Shown here in pieces: positions 7,610-15,796 of a DNA stretch of 64,000 nt. Each line of letters starts with the position of its first letter. The stretch's first letter is position 1. A model generated the notes under the pieces. It was not told where the DNA came from. It searched no databases and was given only the letters and a program-made list of their open reading frames with translations. The DNA is taken from the IMG/VR virus record IMGVR_UViG_3300017991_000051, positions 1 through 64,000 of that record. One strand, written 5' to 3'. Source of the DNA: a virus. Position numbers and translations under genes: made by a program.

Positions 7610-8772
7610 GGCCTGGGGTTTAGCGTCTCCCAGGAAGACACAACCGTCCTCGACGGGCCCCCGCCTGTCCCCTCATCACGGCGGCTAACAGCACCACGTC
7701 AAATCCGTAGCAGAAAATGGATCTGGGGTTTTGCGTCTCCCAGAAGGACAGAACAACACAAGGACTGACGAGGCCATAACTCACCGTCCTCACAGTAGCA
7801 GGCCTTACCCGACCCGACCTTTCCGTATCAGAAAAATAGGCCCGGGTTGTTTAGCGTCGCCTGGGACGACAAAAACTCACCCGACCTTTCCGTCATCAAC
7901 ATGCCGTGACGTTCGCCTACAAACGAGGCCACACCTTATCAAAATGAAATTGGCCTGGGGTTTTGCGTCTCCCAGGAAGACAGCACGAAACTAGCCCGAC
8001 AGTACCCGACACCAACCTAACTTACCCAGCCTCTACACGCGCAGCCGTGTCAAACGAAATAGGCCCGGGGTTTCGCGTCTCCCGGGAAGACAGGTACGTG
8101 GCCAGAACTAACCTCACGCACGACAACAGGCACGACCCGACCTGACCCAACCTGACCTCGTCAAAGAAAATAAGCCTAGGATGTTTAGCGTCGCCTAGGA
8201 CGACATCAACTCAACATACCGTGCCCGGCATGACCAGACTGCGCCGAACCCCGCCAAGCTGCACCAGGTCAAATGAAATAGGCCTGGGGTTTTACGTCTC
8301 CCAGGAAGACAAGTGGACGTACCTTGGCCGGCATTACCAGACCAAACTACGCCGCGGCAAGCCCGACCAAACCTCGTCAAATGAAATAGGCCCGGGGTTT
8401 CGCGTCTCCCGGGAAGACAATGCTCACAGCGCTATAGCATGCCGCAGCTCGCCCGAACAGGCGGCAACAGACCGAACCCAACGGCGCCCCTCCCAGCCGT
8501 GTCATAATAAATAAGCCCAGGGTTTTACGTCTCCTGGGAAGACAAGCTTTACGGACCCAGCCCGAACGTGCCTTACGAACGCTGACTTAACCAGCCTCTG
8601 CAGGCCGCCCCATACCTTAGCAAAGAAAGTAGGCCCGGGATTTAGCGTCTCCTGGGAAGACAGCTCGGGCCGTACCTTGCCGTCATTACCGTACTACACC
8701 ACGACTCAACTAGCCCGACCAAACCTCGTCAAATAAAATAGGCCCGGGATTTAGCGTCGCCCGGGACGACAT
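7610..8772 (-). repeat. array of 11 H-type RNA pseudoknot elements
   Basis: Eleven elements of about 32 bases lie at 7610-7640, 7721-7750, 7838-7871, 7951-7982, 8061-8092, 8172-8205, 8281-8311, 8388-8419, 8513-8544, 8631-8662 and 8740-8772. Reading the minus strand each is GTCK, one base, a 6-base arm, MGAC, a 7-9-base A-rich linker, then the complementary 6-base arm. Stem 1 varies GTCT/AGAC versus GTCG/CGAC, and stem 2 varies CCTGGG/CCCAGG, CCCGGG/CCCGGG, CCTAGG/CCTAGG, TCTGGG/CCCAGA. These paired changes show selection for structure. One-base loop 1, no loop 2 and an A-rich loop 3 is classic H-type pseudoknot geometry, which favours the minus strand, the same strand as the tmRNA upstream. 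The spacers (about 70-100 bases) are unrelated except for a recurrent TATTTCATTTGAC just after the knot. No coding gene is seen. Confidence 0.8.
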
Positions 8773-8845
8773 ACCCGTAACAAACCGAATCTTTCCATAG
8801 GCGAACCTACAGCGACGAACCCAGCCTAACCTAGTCAAATGAAAT

Positions 8846-8875
8846 AAGCCCGGCGGGCGTGAACCTGCCGGGCAG
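8846..8875 (-). terminator. hairpin between tmRNA and pseudoknot array
   Basis: GCCCGGCAGG-ttcac-gCCCGCCGGGC followed by TTATTT on the minus strand, about 85 bases after the tmRNA 3' end. It is a candidate tmRNA terminator. 8876-8960 shows nothing else. Confidence 0.5.
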
Positions 8876-8960
8876 CTAACGAAGAGGCCCGTTCCAGGGT
8901 CGGTCTACCTCGCGTCACGGGCCAACGACACGACGTCCGATTGATTTTTGTACAGAGGAA

Positions 8961-9318
8961 TGGAGCCGCTGGGAGTCGAACCCAGGTCCGTTCGAGAGTC
9001 ACCTAGTGACTCATTCACGTGCGTAGTCGCTGATCTGTATACGGCTCATGCGACAAGCCTCTCACGTCTTTCCGTGATTGCCAGCTCTCCCGCTTTTACA
9101 CCACTGTGTTCGGGTAAGCATCCCACACAGCCGGCGACCCGATGTCGTCGTCAGCACCCGCTATCGGGCGTCACCGGGCTGACGATGGTGGCCTAAGCCG
9201 CCATAGGTAGTGCTTCGTTATCGGCACTTGAATGTTTCCGGATGTTTAACGAGGCCAACCGGAGTCCTCGGCACGCAATCACACAGATCCTTCTCGACGT
9301 CGAATCCATTACGGCCCC
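8961..9318 (-). ncRNA. ssrA: transfer-messenger RNA (tmRNA)
   Basis: The 5' end GGGGCCG pairs with the 3' end CGGCTCC (7-bp acceptor stem, one G-U), followed by A73. CCA is not encoded (TTC follows), so it must be added after transcription. Hallmarks seen: ATGGATTCGACG after the 5' stem, TGCCGAGG and GGTTGGCCTCGTTAAA as in E. coli tmRNA, a T-arm GGGTTCGACTCCC, and a tag reading frame at 9193-9225 in the expected place. The tag reads ADNEALPMAA and stop (TAG). The central part holds several GC stems that could form the usual pseudoknots. tmRNA rescues stalled ribosomes and tags the nascent chain for ClpXP-type proteolysis. Phage-encoded copies are known but uncommon. Confidence 0.93.
9193..9225 (-). 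other. tmRNA tag-peptide reading frame
   Basis: GCC GAT AAC GAA GCA CTA CCT ATG GCG GCT TAG: resume codon GCC, tag ADNEALPMAA. It keeps the terminal Ala-Ala degron, but the residues before it (PM) are not the common YAL. Confidence 0.85.
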
Positions 9319-9327
9319 AAAGCAGAA

Positions 9328-9356
9328 AGTATAACGCGTTAAACGATTACGCGCAA
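9328..9356 (-). promoter_or_regulatory. tmRNA promoter
   Basis: TTGCGC, 17 bases, TATACT; the -10 box ends about nine bases before the mature tmRNA 5' end. Confidence 0.6.
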
Positions 9357-9359
9357 TAC

Positions 9360-9686
9360 CTATTGAGCAGCTTTCTTCACGGCGTCCGCCACCAGGCTCC
9401 GATCGATCATCGCCATCCCGTTCTTGCCCCAGACGATGACCTTCTCCCCGCTCGATACCAAGCTGGCGTCGAACGGCCCGGAGAAGTGATCGAGAGCGCG
9501 CATAAACGCCATATTGAACTCTTTCAACTGCTCTTTCAATTTCTTGATTTTCCGCCGGCGTTGCGTTTCCGTCCCGCCGTTGGTTCCCATGATAGCGTAG
9601 GCTTGACGCAGCGGGTAGCTGGGATAATACCTGCGTGCGTGCGCCACCACCTCAGGCGGCGCGTGCCTCTGTGCTCTGCTCGCCAA
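9360..9686 (-). CDS. hypothetical protein, 108 aa, TTG start
   Basis: The TTG at 9686 lies seven bases after GGAGG, inside the end of the upstream gene (35-base overlap); ATG at 9590 has no ribosome site. The N-terminus is Arg/His-rich, then a Lys-rich helix (RRRKIKKLKEQLKEF) and an HFSGPFD segment; it ends KKAAQ. Function unknown. Confidence 0.55.
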   Translation of the reverse strand: MASRAQRHAPPEVVAHARRYYPSYPLRQAYAIMGTNGGTETQRRRKIKKLKEQLKEFNMAFMRALDHFSGPFDASLVSSGEKVIVWGKNGMAMIDRSLVADAVKKAAQ

Positions 9687-9963
9687 TATCCTTCCTCCTC
9701 TTCCTTCTGTGCTTCCGCCCCCGAAGACGAAGGCTGTTAACGCGCCGTGCCCGCCGAGCATTCTTCCGCCGCTTTTTCTTCTCGCGGGCGCGCTTCGCCT
9801 CCAACGGAGTCCGCGGCTCGAACTTCCGCAGCGTAGGCTTTTTCTTCTCTTCCTTCTTCGGGATGAAACCGTCCTTCTTCTTGGCGTCCGGGCTCCGGAG
9901 AGCCCAGCAGTTTCTGACCTTGTGGGCCAGCTTGTTCAATCCTGCGACAAAGTCACGTATCAT
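9652..9963 (-). CDS. highly basic protein, 103 aa
   Basis: ATG at 9963 follows AAGGAGG with nine bases between. More than a third of the residues are Lys or Arg (KKRRKNARRARRV), so RNA or DNA binding is likely. It ends EARAA. No named family recognised. Confidence 0.6.
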   Translation of the reverse strand: MIRDFVAGLNKLAHKVRNCWALRSPDAKKKDGFIPKKEEKKKPTLRKFEPRTPLEAKRAREKKKRRKNARRARRVNSLRLRGRKHRRKRRKDIGEQSTEARAA

Positions 9964-9992
9964 CTTACAGTACCTCCTTGCTGGTATTGCAG

Positions 9993-10637
9993 TTAACTGA
10001 GATCGTACTCAGTGTTTCCGTATTGCCCCTTCAACATGAAATCGAATGTGGAGAAGGCCACCGGCTGATGAAACGCCGGCATCTCGCAGTAAACGAAGTA
10101 CACGCCCCGCAGCTCGCATAAGCGTGTAGGCAGGACGACGTCCCGCTCTTGCCCGTGCAGCAGCGCATCCTTCATGCGGTCTGCCACAACTTGATACTCG
10201 GTGCCAGCAGAGATATGGGCGTGGGTCTCGCTGTCGCCGCGGTAGTAGGAGAAGTATGGACTGAATGCAGTCGTCAGGTAGTCCACTTTTTTCGAACAGT
10301 GTTTGCACTTTCCAACGTTTGGCCCTCTTTCCCACACGGGTGACGAGCGGTATTCCAACTCGTAACACGCAGGGCAGATCCGCCGGCCAATAGCGGCGTT
10401 CATTTTGTAGCGCACTCGATCGGCCCCGCCGATGCGTAGGCGCCCGTCCTCGTATGTCGCTCCGTACCCAGTCATGAACAACTTGGGTATTCCCTTAGGC
10501 GTGGGTGACGGCGTGACACTCATCACGATCACCTCCAAGTCGTCAACCGGCATCTTCACCACTCCCGGGTTCTGCCGATTGCGTATGCGTAGCACCGCAC
10601 GCGTAGTCAAGTCGCGGTCGCCAACTGTGCTCGTCAT
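9993..10637 (-). CDS. zinc-ribbon protein, 214 aa
   Basis: ATG at 10637 follows GGAGGAGGT. Two Cys pairs (CPAC at about residue 87 and CKHC at about 111) form a zinc-ribbon-like pattern; the rest is unassigned. A strong terminator lies between it and its upstream neighbour, so its promoter should sit in about 10638-10660, where I see no clear boxes. Confidence 0.6.
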   Translation of the reverse strand: MTSTVGDRDLTTRAVLRIRNRQNPGVVKMPVDDLEVIVMSVTPSPTPKGIPKLFMTGYGATYEDGRLRIGGADRVRYKMNAAIGRRICPACYELEYRSSPVWERGPNVGKCKHCSKKVDYLTTAFSPYFSYYRGDSETHAHISAGTEYQVVADRMKDALLHGQERDVVLPTRLCELRGVYFVYCEMPAFHQPVAFSTFDFMLKGQYGNTEYDLS

Positions 10638-10660
10638 ACCTCCTCCTCTTTACCTAATTG

Positions 10661-10733
10661 CTAAAAAAATGGGCACCGGGAAACATTTCCGCGCACCCGC
10701 GGAAAGTATTTCAGGGTGCCCATAGAATTATGC
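10661..10733 (-). terminator. strong Rho-independent terminator
   Basis: GGGCACC...GGTGCCC enclosing a second TTTCCGCG/CGCGGAAA hairpin, followed by ATTTTTTT. A third perfect hairpin (AATTATGCCGTA/TACGGCATAATT) precedes it. It ends transcription after the 10761 gene. Confidence 0.8.
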
Positions 10734-10760
10734 CGTAAAGTACGGCATAATTTAACCAAG

Positions 10761-11459
10761 CTATTTGTCCTTCAGGGACACGCTGTCGACCACCGTCGCC
10801 TCCTGTACGACCTGCGGTGCGGGTGTCGCACGGCGCAGTCGGACCGGCGGGTACTTCCCGATGGGTTCCGTCGCCACCTGATAGCGGTTACCGCTCGGCA
10901 GGAAGAGGGCGATGATCGCCTTCTTGTTACTGTCCTCCGGATCATACTCGTTGCGGTCGACTGCCATCGGGTCGGGTATCACCAACTCCACGCAGTTGAC
11001 CGTCCAGTAGGTCTGTGTCTCCTTCTGACGGATCCGTTGGGAGGTCATGAACTTGACCAGCTGGTCGAAGCCCGCCTTCTCCTTCTCGTCCAGCCACACC
11101 CCCTCCAACACCGCGTTCCACGGGCCGAGGCCGGCGAACACGGGGTTCTTGAAGTTGAGGACGATGCGCGGTCCCTCGTACCGCTTCTTCGTATCCTCCA
11201 GCATGGTCCGGAATTCACCGAGGATGTCGAAGGGTACGCTGCAGCACATGTACACGGGACCGAGGCTAAAGAACCGAAAGTCGGACAAGTCCGACAATCG
11301 CTTCGCCTCGCTCAGCTTCGTGCTCCCCGCAGGGCGTCCTCCGATATCGATCTCGTCGATGACGTGGTCCTTCTCTCCCGTGAACTCGATACACTTGTCA
11401 CCGAACTCAACGAGCCGAAGCCAGTCCTGCATCATGATCTGTTTGTCTGCTTCGTCCAT
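10761..11459 (-). CDS. hypothetical protein, 232 aa
   Basis: ATG at 11459 lies next to the upstream stop. Mixed alpha/beta composition with a disordered C-terminal end (Pro/Val/Ala). No recognised motif. Last gene before the terminator at 10661. Confidence 0.6.
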   Translation of the reverse strand: MDEADKQIMMQDWLRLVEFGDKCIEFTGEKDHVIDEIDIGGRPAGSTKLSEAKRLSDLSDFRFFSLGPVYMCCSVPFDILGEFRTMLEDTKKRYEGPRIVLNFKNPVFAGLGPWNAVLEGVWLDEKEKAGFDQLVKFMTSQRIRQKETQTYWTVNCVELVIPDPMAVDRNEYDPEDSNKKAIIALFLPSGNRYQVATEPIGKYPPVRLRRATPAPQVVQEATVVDSVSLKDK

Positions 11460-11460
11460 A

Positions 11461-12057
11461 TCAGAATCCCATCATAGTTGAGATGCTTACGGCAGCCGCC
11501 GCCCACAACTCGGCGTCGCACTCCGCATCACGTTTCAGGATATCCCTCGCGTTCTGCTGAACGTCGGGGATCCACGTTGCGATCATCTCCGCGGCCGTCA
11601 TAACCCCCTTCGCGCCACTGCACGAGTAGAGATTGATGAGGTTCACAGGCTCTGCCGGAGCGAACTGCGAGTTCCATATCCACCCCGGCGGAACAACGCC
11701 TTGACTTGCGGCGGACCAGCCACACAGGCGGAGGCTGTCCAGCAGTTCGAAACCGAAAACATCGGCATCCGTTTCCTCCCCGATCTTCTCATCGACGAGC
11801 CACTTCATGAGGCCTACTCCGTCCGTCACCTGAGACACGATCGGTGTCTTGCCGGATCCGACGGTGGCAATGCACACTCGGTGCGCGTCGCCTGCAGCTA
11901 CATGCGTCGCCGCCGTCTCCGCCTGCTTCGCCTGCAGTTCGGGCAGTTTAGCTTCGTAAGTCTCCTGCTTCCAGTTCGACGGCTTTTTCGGCGGCCCGAT
12001 GATTTCCTGCCAGTTGTCAGCAGCCTTGAACTCAAAACCCAAAAAGATATCTCTCAC
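11461..12057 (-). CDS. hypothetical protein, 198 aa, GTG start
   Basis: GTG at 12057 follows AGGAGG with a five-base spacer. VGSGKT occurs at residues 66-71, which looks like part of a P-loop, but the full GxxxxGK[ST] pattern and a Walker B are missing, so I do not call an ATPase. The rest is rich in Trp and Ala. Confidence 0.6.
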   Translation of the reverse strand: MRDIFLGFEFKAADNWQEIIGPPKKPSNWKQETYEAKLPELQAKQAETAATHVAAGDAHRVCIATVGSGKTPIVSQVTDGVGLMKWLVDEKIGEETDADVFGFELLDSLRLCGWSAASQGVVPPGWIWNSQFAPAEPVNLINLYSCSGAKGVMTAAEMIATWIPDVQQNARDILKRDAECDAELWAAAAVSISTMMGF

Positions 12058-12091
12058 ATCTTCCTCCTGTCCAGTTATTTGTAGCGGATTG

Positions 12092-12160
12092 GCTGTAAGG
12101 AAAACTACCCCGTTTTCCTTACAGAAATTTAGAAAAACTACCCCGTTTTTCTAACTATGA
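12092..12160 (-). terminator. twin hairpins with identical loops
   Basis: Two successive stems, AGAAAAAC/GTTTTTCT and GTAAGGAAAAC/GTTTTCCTTAC, both close a GGGGTA-type loop. The first contains the stop codon of the 12138 gene. They look like tandem terminators produced by duplication. Confidence 0.5.
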
Positions 12161-12671
12161 AACGCATCTTACTGTAACGTTTCTTCTCCCAACCCTTCCG
12201 GCGAAACGCTTCATACAAAGCTTTCTGGTAGCGGAGGCATGCCGCCTCCGTATTCATGTAGCTGTCCTTCGCCGGGTACAGCTCGACCATGAGGTAACAG
12301 CCGGGTGCTGCTACACGCAGTATCTCGTTGAATATCTGTTTACATTCTTGACCGTCCAAGAACATTAGCACGTAGTTGCAGAGTATAACATCCGCATATC
12401 CTTTTCGAAATGGCAGAGGATCCTTACCCAATACACACGTGATGCACTTATTGGGGGGAGCCATATCCACCGGCTTAACCTCGTGAAACCCCTGATTACG
12501 CATGAATCGCGTGTTACGGCAGTTACCGCAACCGATGTCGATAACATGCGTTTTGTACTTTGGTCTCCCGTCTTCGGTGAATAGTTTTATGTTATCTCGT
12601 AGGTACGGGGTAGGTATGTCCCTCCTGCTACAACGTACGCACCACCGGTCATTCAGATACTTACGGCTCAC
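12138..12671 (-). CDS. class I SAM-dependent methyltransferase
   Basis: GTG at 12671 follows GGGGGAG and overlaps the upstream stop; an in-frame ATG at 12701 lacks a site. The 177-aa protein carries motif I (VIDIGCGNCRN), a downstream acidic VDMAPP and the ILCNYVLMFL post-motif typical of Methyltransf_11 enzymes. An upstream CVRC suggests a small zinc-binding N-terminus. The substrate is unknown. Confidence 0.75.
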   Translation of the reverse strand: MSRKYLNDRWCVRCSRRDIPTPYLRDNIKLFTEDGRPKYKTHVIDIGCGNCRNTRFMRNQGFHEVKPVDMAPPNKCITCVLGKDPLPFRKGYADVILCNYVLMFLDGQECKQIFNEILRVAAPGCYLMVELYPAKDSYMNTEAACLRYQKALYEAFRRKGWEKKRYSKMRFIVRKTG

Positions 12672-13104
12672 TTGTCTCCCCCTCCGGTTTCGTAATCTCA
12701 TCCGCCGTCCGCTGAATCTCCTTCATCTTCCGGCGATTATCCTCCTGATGCTTCTTCGACATTTTGGCGACGAATTTGACGACTTCCTTCTTCAAGTTGT
12801 CTGCCATCGCCACCTCGTCGAAGGGGCGCGGTGTCCCGTCTGGGAGCATCATCGACTGTTGCAGCGTACCGATAACGGCCGTGGCAGCCGCGGAGCTGTA
12901 GCCTTTCATAGTCATGAGGTACTGGTGGGCCCAGCTGTACAGCTGTGACCCGACTATCAGCGTGCCGGCATACTGTTGGACCAGCGGGTCCTTCAGCATA
13001 GCCGCTACCTCAAGTTGCAACTTGTGCAGATCGATTTCGACCGGCGGGGTGTCCCCCGCCGGCTGTCCGTCTGGTCCCAATATCTTAAGGTGTGGCTTAC
13101 CCAT
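12661..13104 (-). CDS. hypothetical protein, 147 aa
   Basis: The start overlaps the upstream stop (TAATG). Helical, with a Met-rich middle and a charged Lys/Glu tail likely to form a coiled coil. Function unknown. Confidence 0.6.
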   Translation of the reverse strand: MGKPHLKILGPDGQPAGDTPPVEIDLHKLQLEVAAMLKDPLVQQYAGTLIVGSQLYSWAHQYLMTMKGYSSAAATAVIGTLQQSMMLPDGTPRPFDEVAMADNLKKEVVKFVAKMSKKHQEDNRRKMKEIQRTADEITKPEGETSEP

Positions 13105-13490
13105 TAGAAGATCCCCAAGAATTTCTTTCGCTTCTTCGGTACTGTAGGCACGTTCGTTACTGCAGGCGCGTTCGTTATCGGCTGGAGGACGGCATGTGCT
13201 CGCAACTGATGGGCACGCGCTACCAGCTCGTTGACCGACGCATTCTTCCTCTGCGCGATCGATTCGTTAATCGCCTGCAGGCCCCAGTACACACCGAGGT
13301 TAAACTGCCCAGGCCCTTCCGTGGCCGTCAGCATGTTCGTGATCACGGTCGTCTGCGCCGCAAAGTCCTCCCGCAACTCCGCATTCCGGATACTGTTCTG
13401 GAATTCGCTGTAGCCAGCCGATACCATGATTGCGATCACCAGCGCAAGCATGACAGTTATCAGATGTCCAACATTCACTTCACTTCTCAT
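13104..13490 (-). CDS. single-pass membrane protein, 128 aa
   Basis: Residues 9-27 (HLITVMLALVIAIMVSAGY) are a convincing N-terminal transmembrane segment, followed by a helical domain and a Lys-rich end (KKRKKF). Size and topology resemble inner-membrane spanins or other small anchored phage proteins, but no lysis neighbours are present. Its start overlaps the RecU stop (ATGA). Confidence 0.6.
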   Translation of the reverse strand: MRSEVNVGHLITVMLALVIAIMVSAGYSEFQNSIRNAELREDFAAQTTVITNMLTATEGPGQFNLGVYWGLQAINESIAQRKNASVNELVARAHQLRAHAVLQPITNAPAVTNVPTVPKKRKKFLGIF

Positions 13491-14038
13491 TTTCTCTCCC
13501 TCGTTAGTTTAAGCAGCGCCTTGTACAAATCCGGGGATTCCTTTCTCCCCGCCGGCGCATTCCACTCCACTTCCATCCCGTACAGTTTAGCCTCCTCGCG
13601 GCTGATCTTCTTCTGCTCCCCCGCGTCGTAGGCCTGCCAGAAGGCATTATCCTCGATGGGAAACAGGGTCGTAAATGGCGGATCCGTCCTCGTCTTGAGA
13701 ATCCGCTCATTAAAATGCAACAAAACGAAACAAATTACGCCGAAGCGCGCCCGCCGCTGCATGTGCTTATACTGGTGCTTGAACGATTTGTGGGTACCCC
13801 CCGACAGATCGTAGCTCGGCTGGCTGGACGCCTTCGCATCGAAGATGAACTGCCGACCTCCCGACAGCACCCCCTCGAAGTCCGGCAGGGACTTGATAGG
13901 CGCCCACTGTCCATCGCGCAATGTCGCCATAACACCGTAACGTCCCATGCAGTATCTGCCTGCCAGCTCGTCGTGCTGACGAGCGCGCCATAGCAGCAGC
14001 TCCTCCAGTTCCTTACCCGTCAACTTCGGTACAATCAT
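13487..14038 (-). CDS. recU: RecU-like Holliday junction resolvase
   Basis: The 183-aa protein has DFEGVLSGGRQFIFDAKAS, the D...(D/E)xK nuclease core of RecU, then HQYKHM and FGVICFVLLHF as in that family. RecU cuts four-way DNA junctions made by RecA-type strand exchange or branched replication. It fits with the RecA and Rad50-like ATPase elsewhere in this window. The call rests on motif order, not an alignment. Confidence 0.7.
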   Translation of the reverse strand: MIVPKLTGKELEELLLWRARQHDELAGRYCMGRYGVMATLRDGQWAPIKSLPDFEGVLSGGRQFIFDAKASSQPSYDLSGGTHKSFKHQYKHMQRRARFGVICFVLLHFNERILKTRTDPPFTTLFPIEDNAFWQAYDAGEQKKISREEAKLYGMEVEWNAPAGRKESPDLYKALLKLTRERK

Positions 14039-14813
14039 ACTTTTGTGTTCTCCACTTTTTAGTTAGTATGTCAGGACGATAGCGTTTAAGGTGCGCTACA
14101 GCAAACGCTGTCAGATCTTTCACGCGCTGCCCTGGCGGATGCTTCTTTGTACGCCGGTCTGGATGTACGCCGTGTCGGCACAGTTCCAAGTTTTCAAGTC
14201 TATTGTCGTCGCGTTTCCCGTTCTTGTGATGTACACATTCATCGGAAAACAAAGAACGTCCCAAGTGTTGCTCCATAACAAGTACGTGCTCGCGCACATA
14301 GCGATATTTATCGCCGCGTTTCCGATCTGGTCGCAGTACGCGTATATACCCCTCTTGGTCTTTTGTACGGCCGCGCCGACCGGTAGTAACATCATCATCC
14401 GTTACACGCAGCTTACGTAGCAACTCCGTGCGTAAGCAGCCGCAACTCTTCGACACCCCGCTCTTCATAGAGGAGCCTAAAACAGACTTTTCAGTACCGC
14501 AATCGCAGCGGCAGATCCATCGCATGCCTCGTTTTGTCGTCGCGGCGCGGTCGCGCCGAAGTACGAGAAGGCGCCCAAAGCGTTTACCTGTAAGATCTAC
14601 AACAGATTTTTTCCTCAATTCAGCGGCCAAGCAACCACAGCTTAAAGTACGTCCTTGGAGTAGGCATGTTCTACTGGTAACGTGCTTTTTACCACAATCG
14701 CAAACACACTCCCAACGATCGTAACATATCCACTTCTTCTTCTCTTTGCAGCGAATGGCCGTAAGTCTACCGAACCGCTGTCCCGTTATGTCGGCCGGAT
14801 ATTTCTTTCTCAT
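14013..14813 (-). CDS. HNH homing endonuclease with two zinc-ribbon repeats
   Basis: Residues 1-70 and 72-135 are two copies of a 'G.RFGRL...W.C.CDCG...SCGCL' repeat. The C-terminal domain has an HNH core (ECVHHKNGKRDDNRLENLEL). The architecture matches free-standing phage homing endonucleases that cut DNA at a target site and spread by repair. Its 3' end overlaps RecU by 26 bases and its 5' end overlaps the exonuclease, so it seems inserted between them without breaking either. Confidence 0.85.
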   Translation of the reverse strand: MRKKYPADITGQRFGRLTAIRCKEKKKWICYDRWECVCDCGKKHVTSRTCLLQGRTLSCGCLAAELRKKSVVDLTGKRFGRLLVLRRDRAATTKRGMRWICRCDCGTEKSVLGSSMKSGVSKSCGCLRTELLRKLRVTDDDVTTGRRGRTKDQEGYIRVLRPDRKRGDKYRYVREHVLVMEQHLGRSLFSDECVHHKNGKRDDNRLENLELCRHGVHPDRRTKKHPPGQRVKDLTAFAVAHLKRYRPDILTKKWRTQKYDCTEVDG

Positions 14814-15636
14814 CGTTACACCCCACTACTTCAGCACCTTGGGCTTCGGCTGCTAGTTCGCCGAAAACCAATTTCGTGATGTAACAATCATATCCTGCGT
14901 CGTGTGCTTGGGCAATGGAAACATTGTACTTTAATTCCATATTCCAATACGGTATGCAAAAACGTTCCAGCGCAAAATACACGCCATAAGCGCGCTCCTC
15001 ACCTACCCTTGCGTAGAACTTCCGACAGGACTCGTTGCCGAGGATCCTGCGCTTCAGTATCGCCGCCTTGATCAGCATACCCGTATCGACTAAACCGTCT
15101 TCAGGAAATCGGAAGTCGATGCCGTACTTCTTACAGTTGATCTCGATGAACGGAAGGTCGAACTTCGCTCCGTTCTGCATGACTATAGGATGGCCACCAT
15201 CAACAAACGTCTGGACGATTTCAGTAATCGTCCGAAGACCTTCCCTCGGATCCACGCCCTGTGACCGGACTTCTCCGATGAATTCGGCCTCTGCTTTTTT
15301 ATACCCCGCATCTTCGCGGTTTACCGGCGCTTTAGGGTTATGCGGTATACCCAAGGCCTTCGCGCGCCGGCGTGAGATTTCGAACGTAGCCTGCCGAAGC
15401 TGGTTCTCCTCCAGCTTCAGATAGAGCGTAGACCCCTTAACGGGGTCACACTGCGGTTCCCCGTGCATGACGGGATAGAGCCCTATCTGCCAAATAAATC
15501 CGTTCGCCGGTTCAACGCCCGTAGTTTCCAAGTCGAGGACGAGGAAACTATCCGGGAGTTTTAGTGAACTATCGTTCATTATCCGGCGCAGGTTGTATTG
15601 CAGAGTCTCCGGATCAGGTTTTCTCAGCTTTTTCAT
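14767..15636 (-). CDS. DnaQ-like 3'-5' exonuclease (DEDDh)
   Basis: ATG at 15636 follows AAGGAG. Exo I VLDLETTG (residues 32-39), Exo II NGAKFDLPFI and Exo III AHDAGYDCYIT supply the four acidic residues and the catalytic His of the DEDDh class. It may act as a stand-alone proofreader or a DNA/RNA trimming nuclease. The polymerase in this window carries its own exonuclease domain, so a different role is likely. Confidence 0.85.
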   Translation of the reverse strand: MKKLRKPDPETLQYNLRRIMNDSSLKLPDSFLVLDLETTGVEPANGFIWQIGLYPVMHGEPQCDPVKGSTLYLKLEENQLRQATFEISRRRAKALGIPHNPKAPVNREDAGYKKAEAEFIGEVRSQGVDPREGLRTITEIVQTFVDGGHPIVMQNGAKFDLPFIEINCKKYGIDFRFPEDGLVDTGMLIKAAILKRRILGNESCRKFYARVGEERAYGVYFALERFCIPYWNMELKYNVSIAQAHDAGYDCYITKLVFGELAAEAQGAEVVGCNDEKEISGRHNGTAVR

Positions 15637-15796
15637 TGGTGTCTCCTTCTACGGGCGGCATGATTCGATCAACAAGCTCATGTACGCGGTCGGACTTGGC
15701 GATCACCGCCCCAGTATATGCCGTACATAAGTTTGCCGGCGGACACGGGTCGTCCTGCAACGCTTTCTCTATTAGTCGTTTCCGGCGCTTACTCAC
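15614..15796 (-). CDS. small protein, 60 aa, GTG start
   Basis: GTG at 15796 lies six bases after GGAGG and overlaps the upstream stop; its own stop overlaps the exonuclease start region. Basic N-terminus, acidic C-terminus. Function unknown. Confidence 0.5.
   Translation of the reverse strand: MSKRRKRLIEKALQDDPCPPANLCTAYTGAVIAKSDRVHELVDRIMPPVEGDTNEKAEKT

Noticed and set aside
7610-8772. CRISPR array
   Set aside because: Repeats are not identical but covary in pairs, the spacers vary from about 70 to 100 bases, and no cas gene is near.
11461-12057. P-loop ATPase
   Set aside because: VGSGKT lacks the full Walker A spacing and there is no Walker B.
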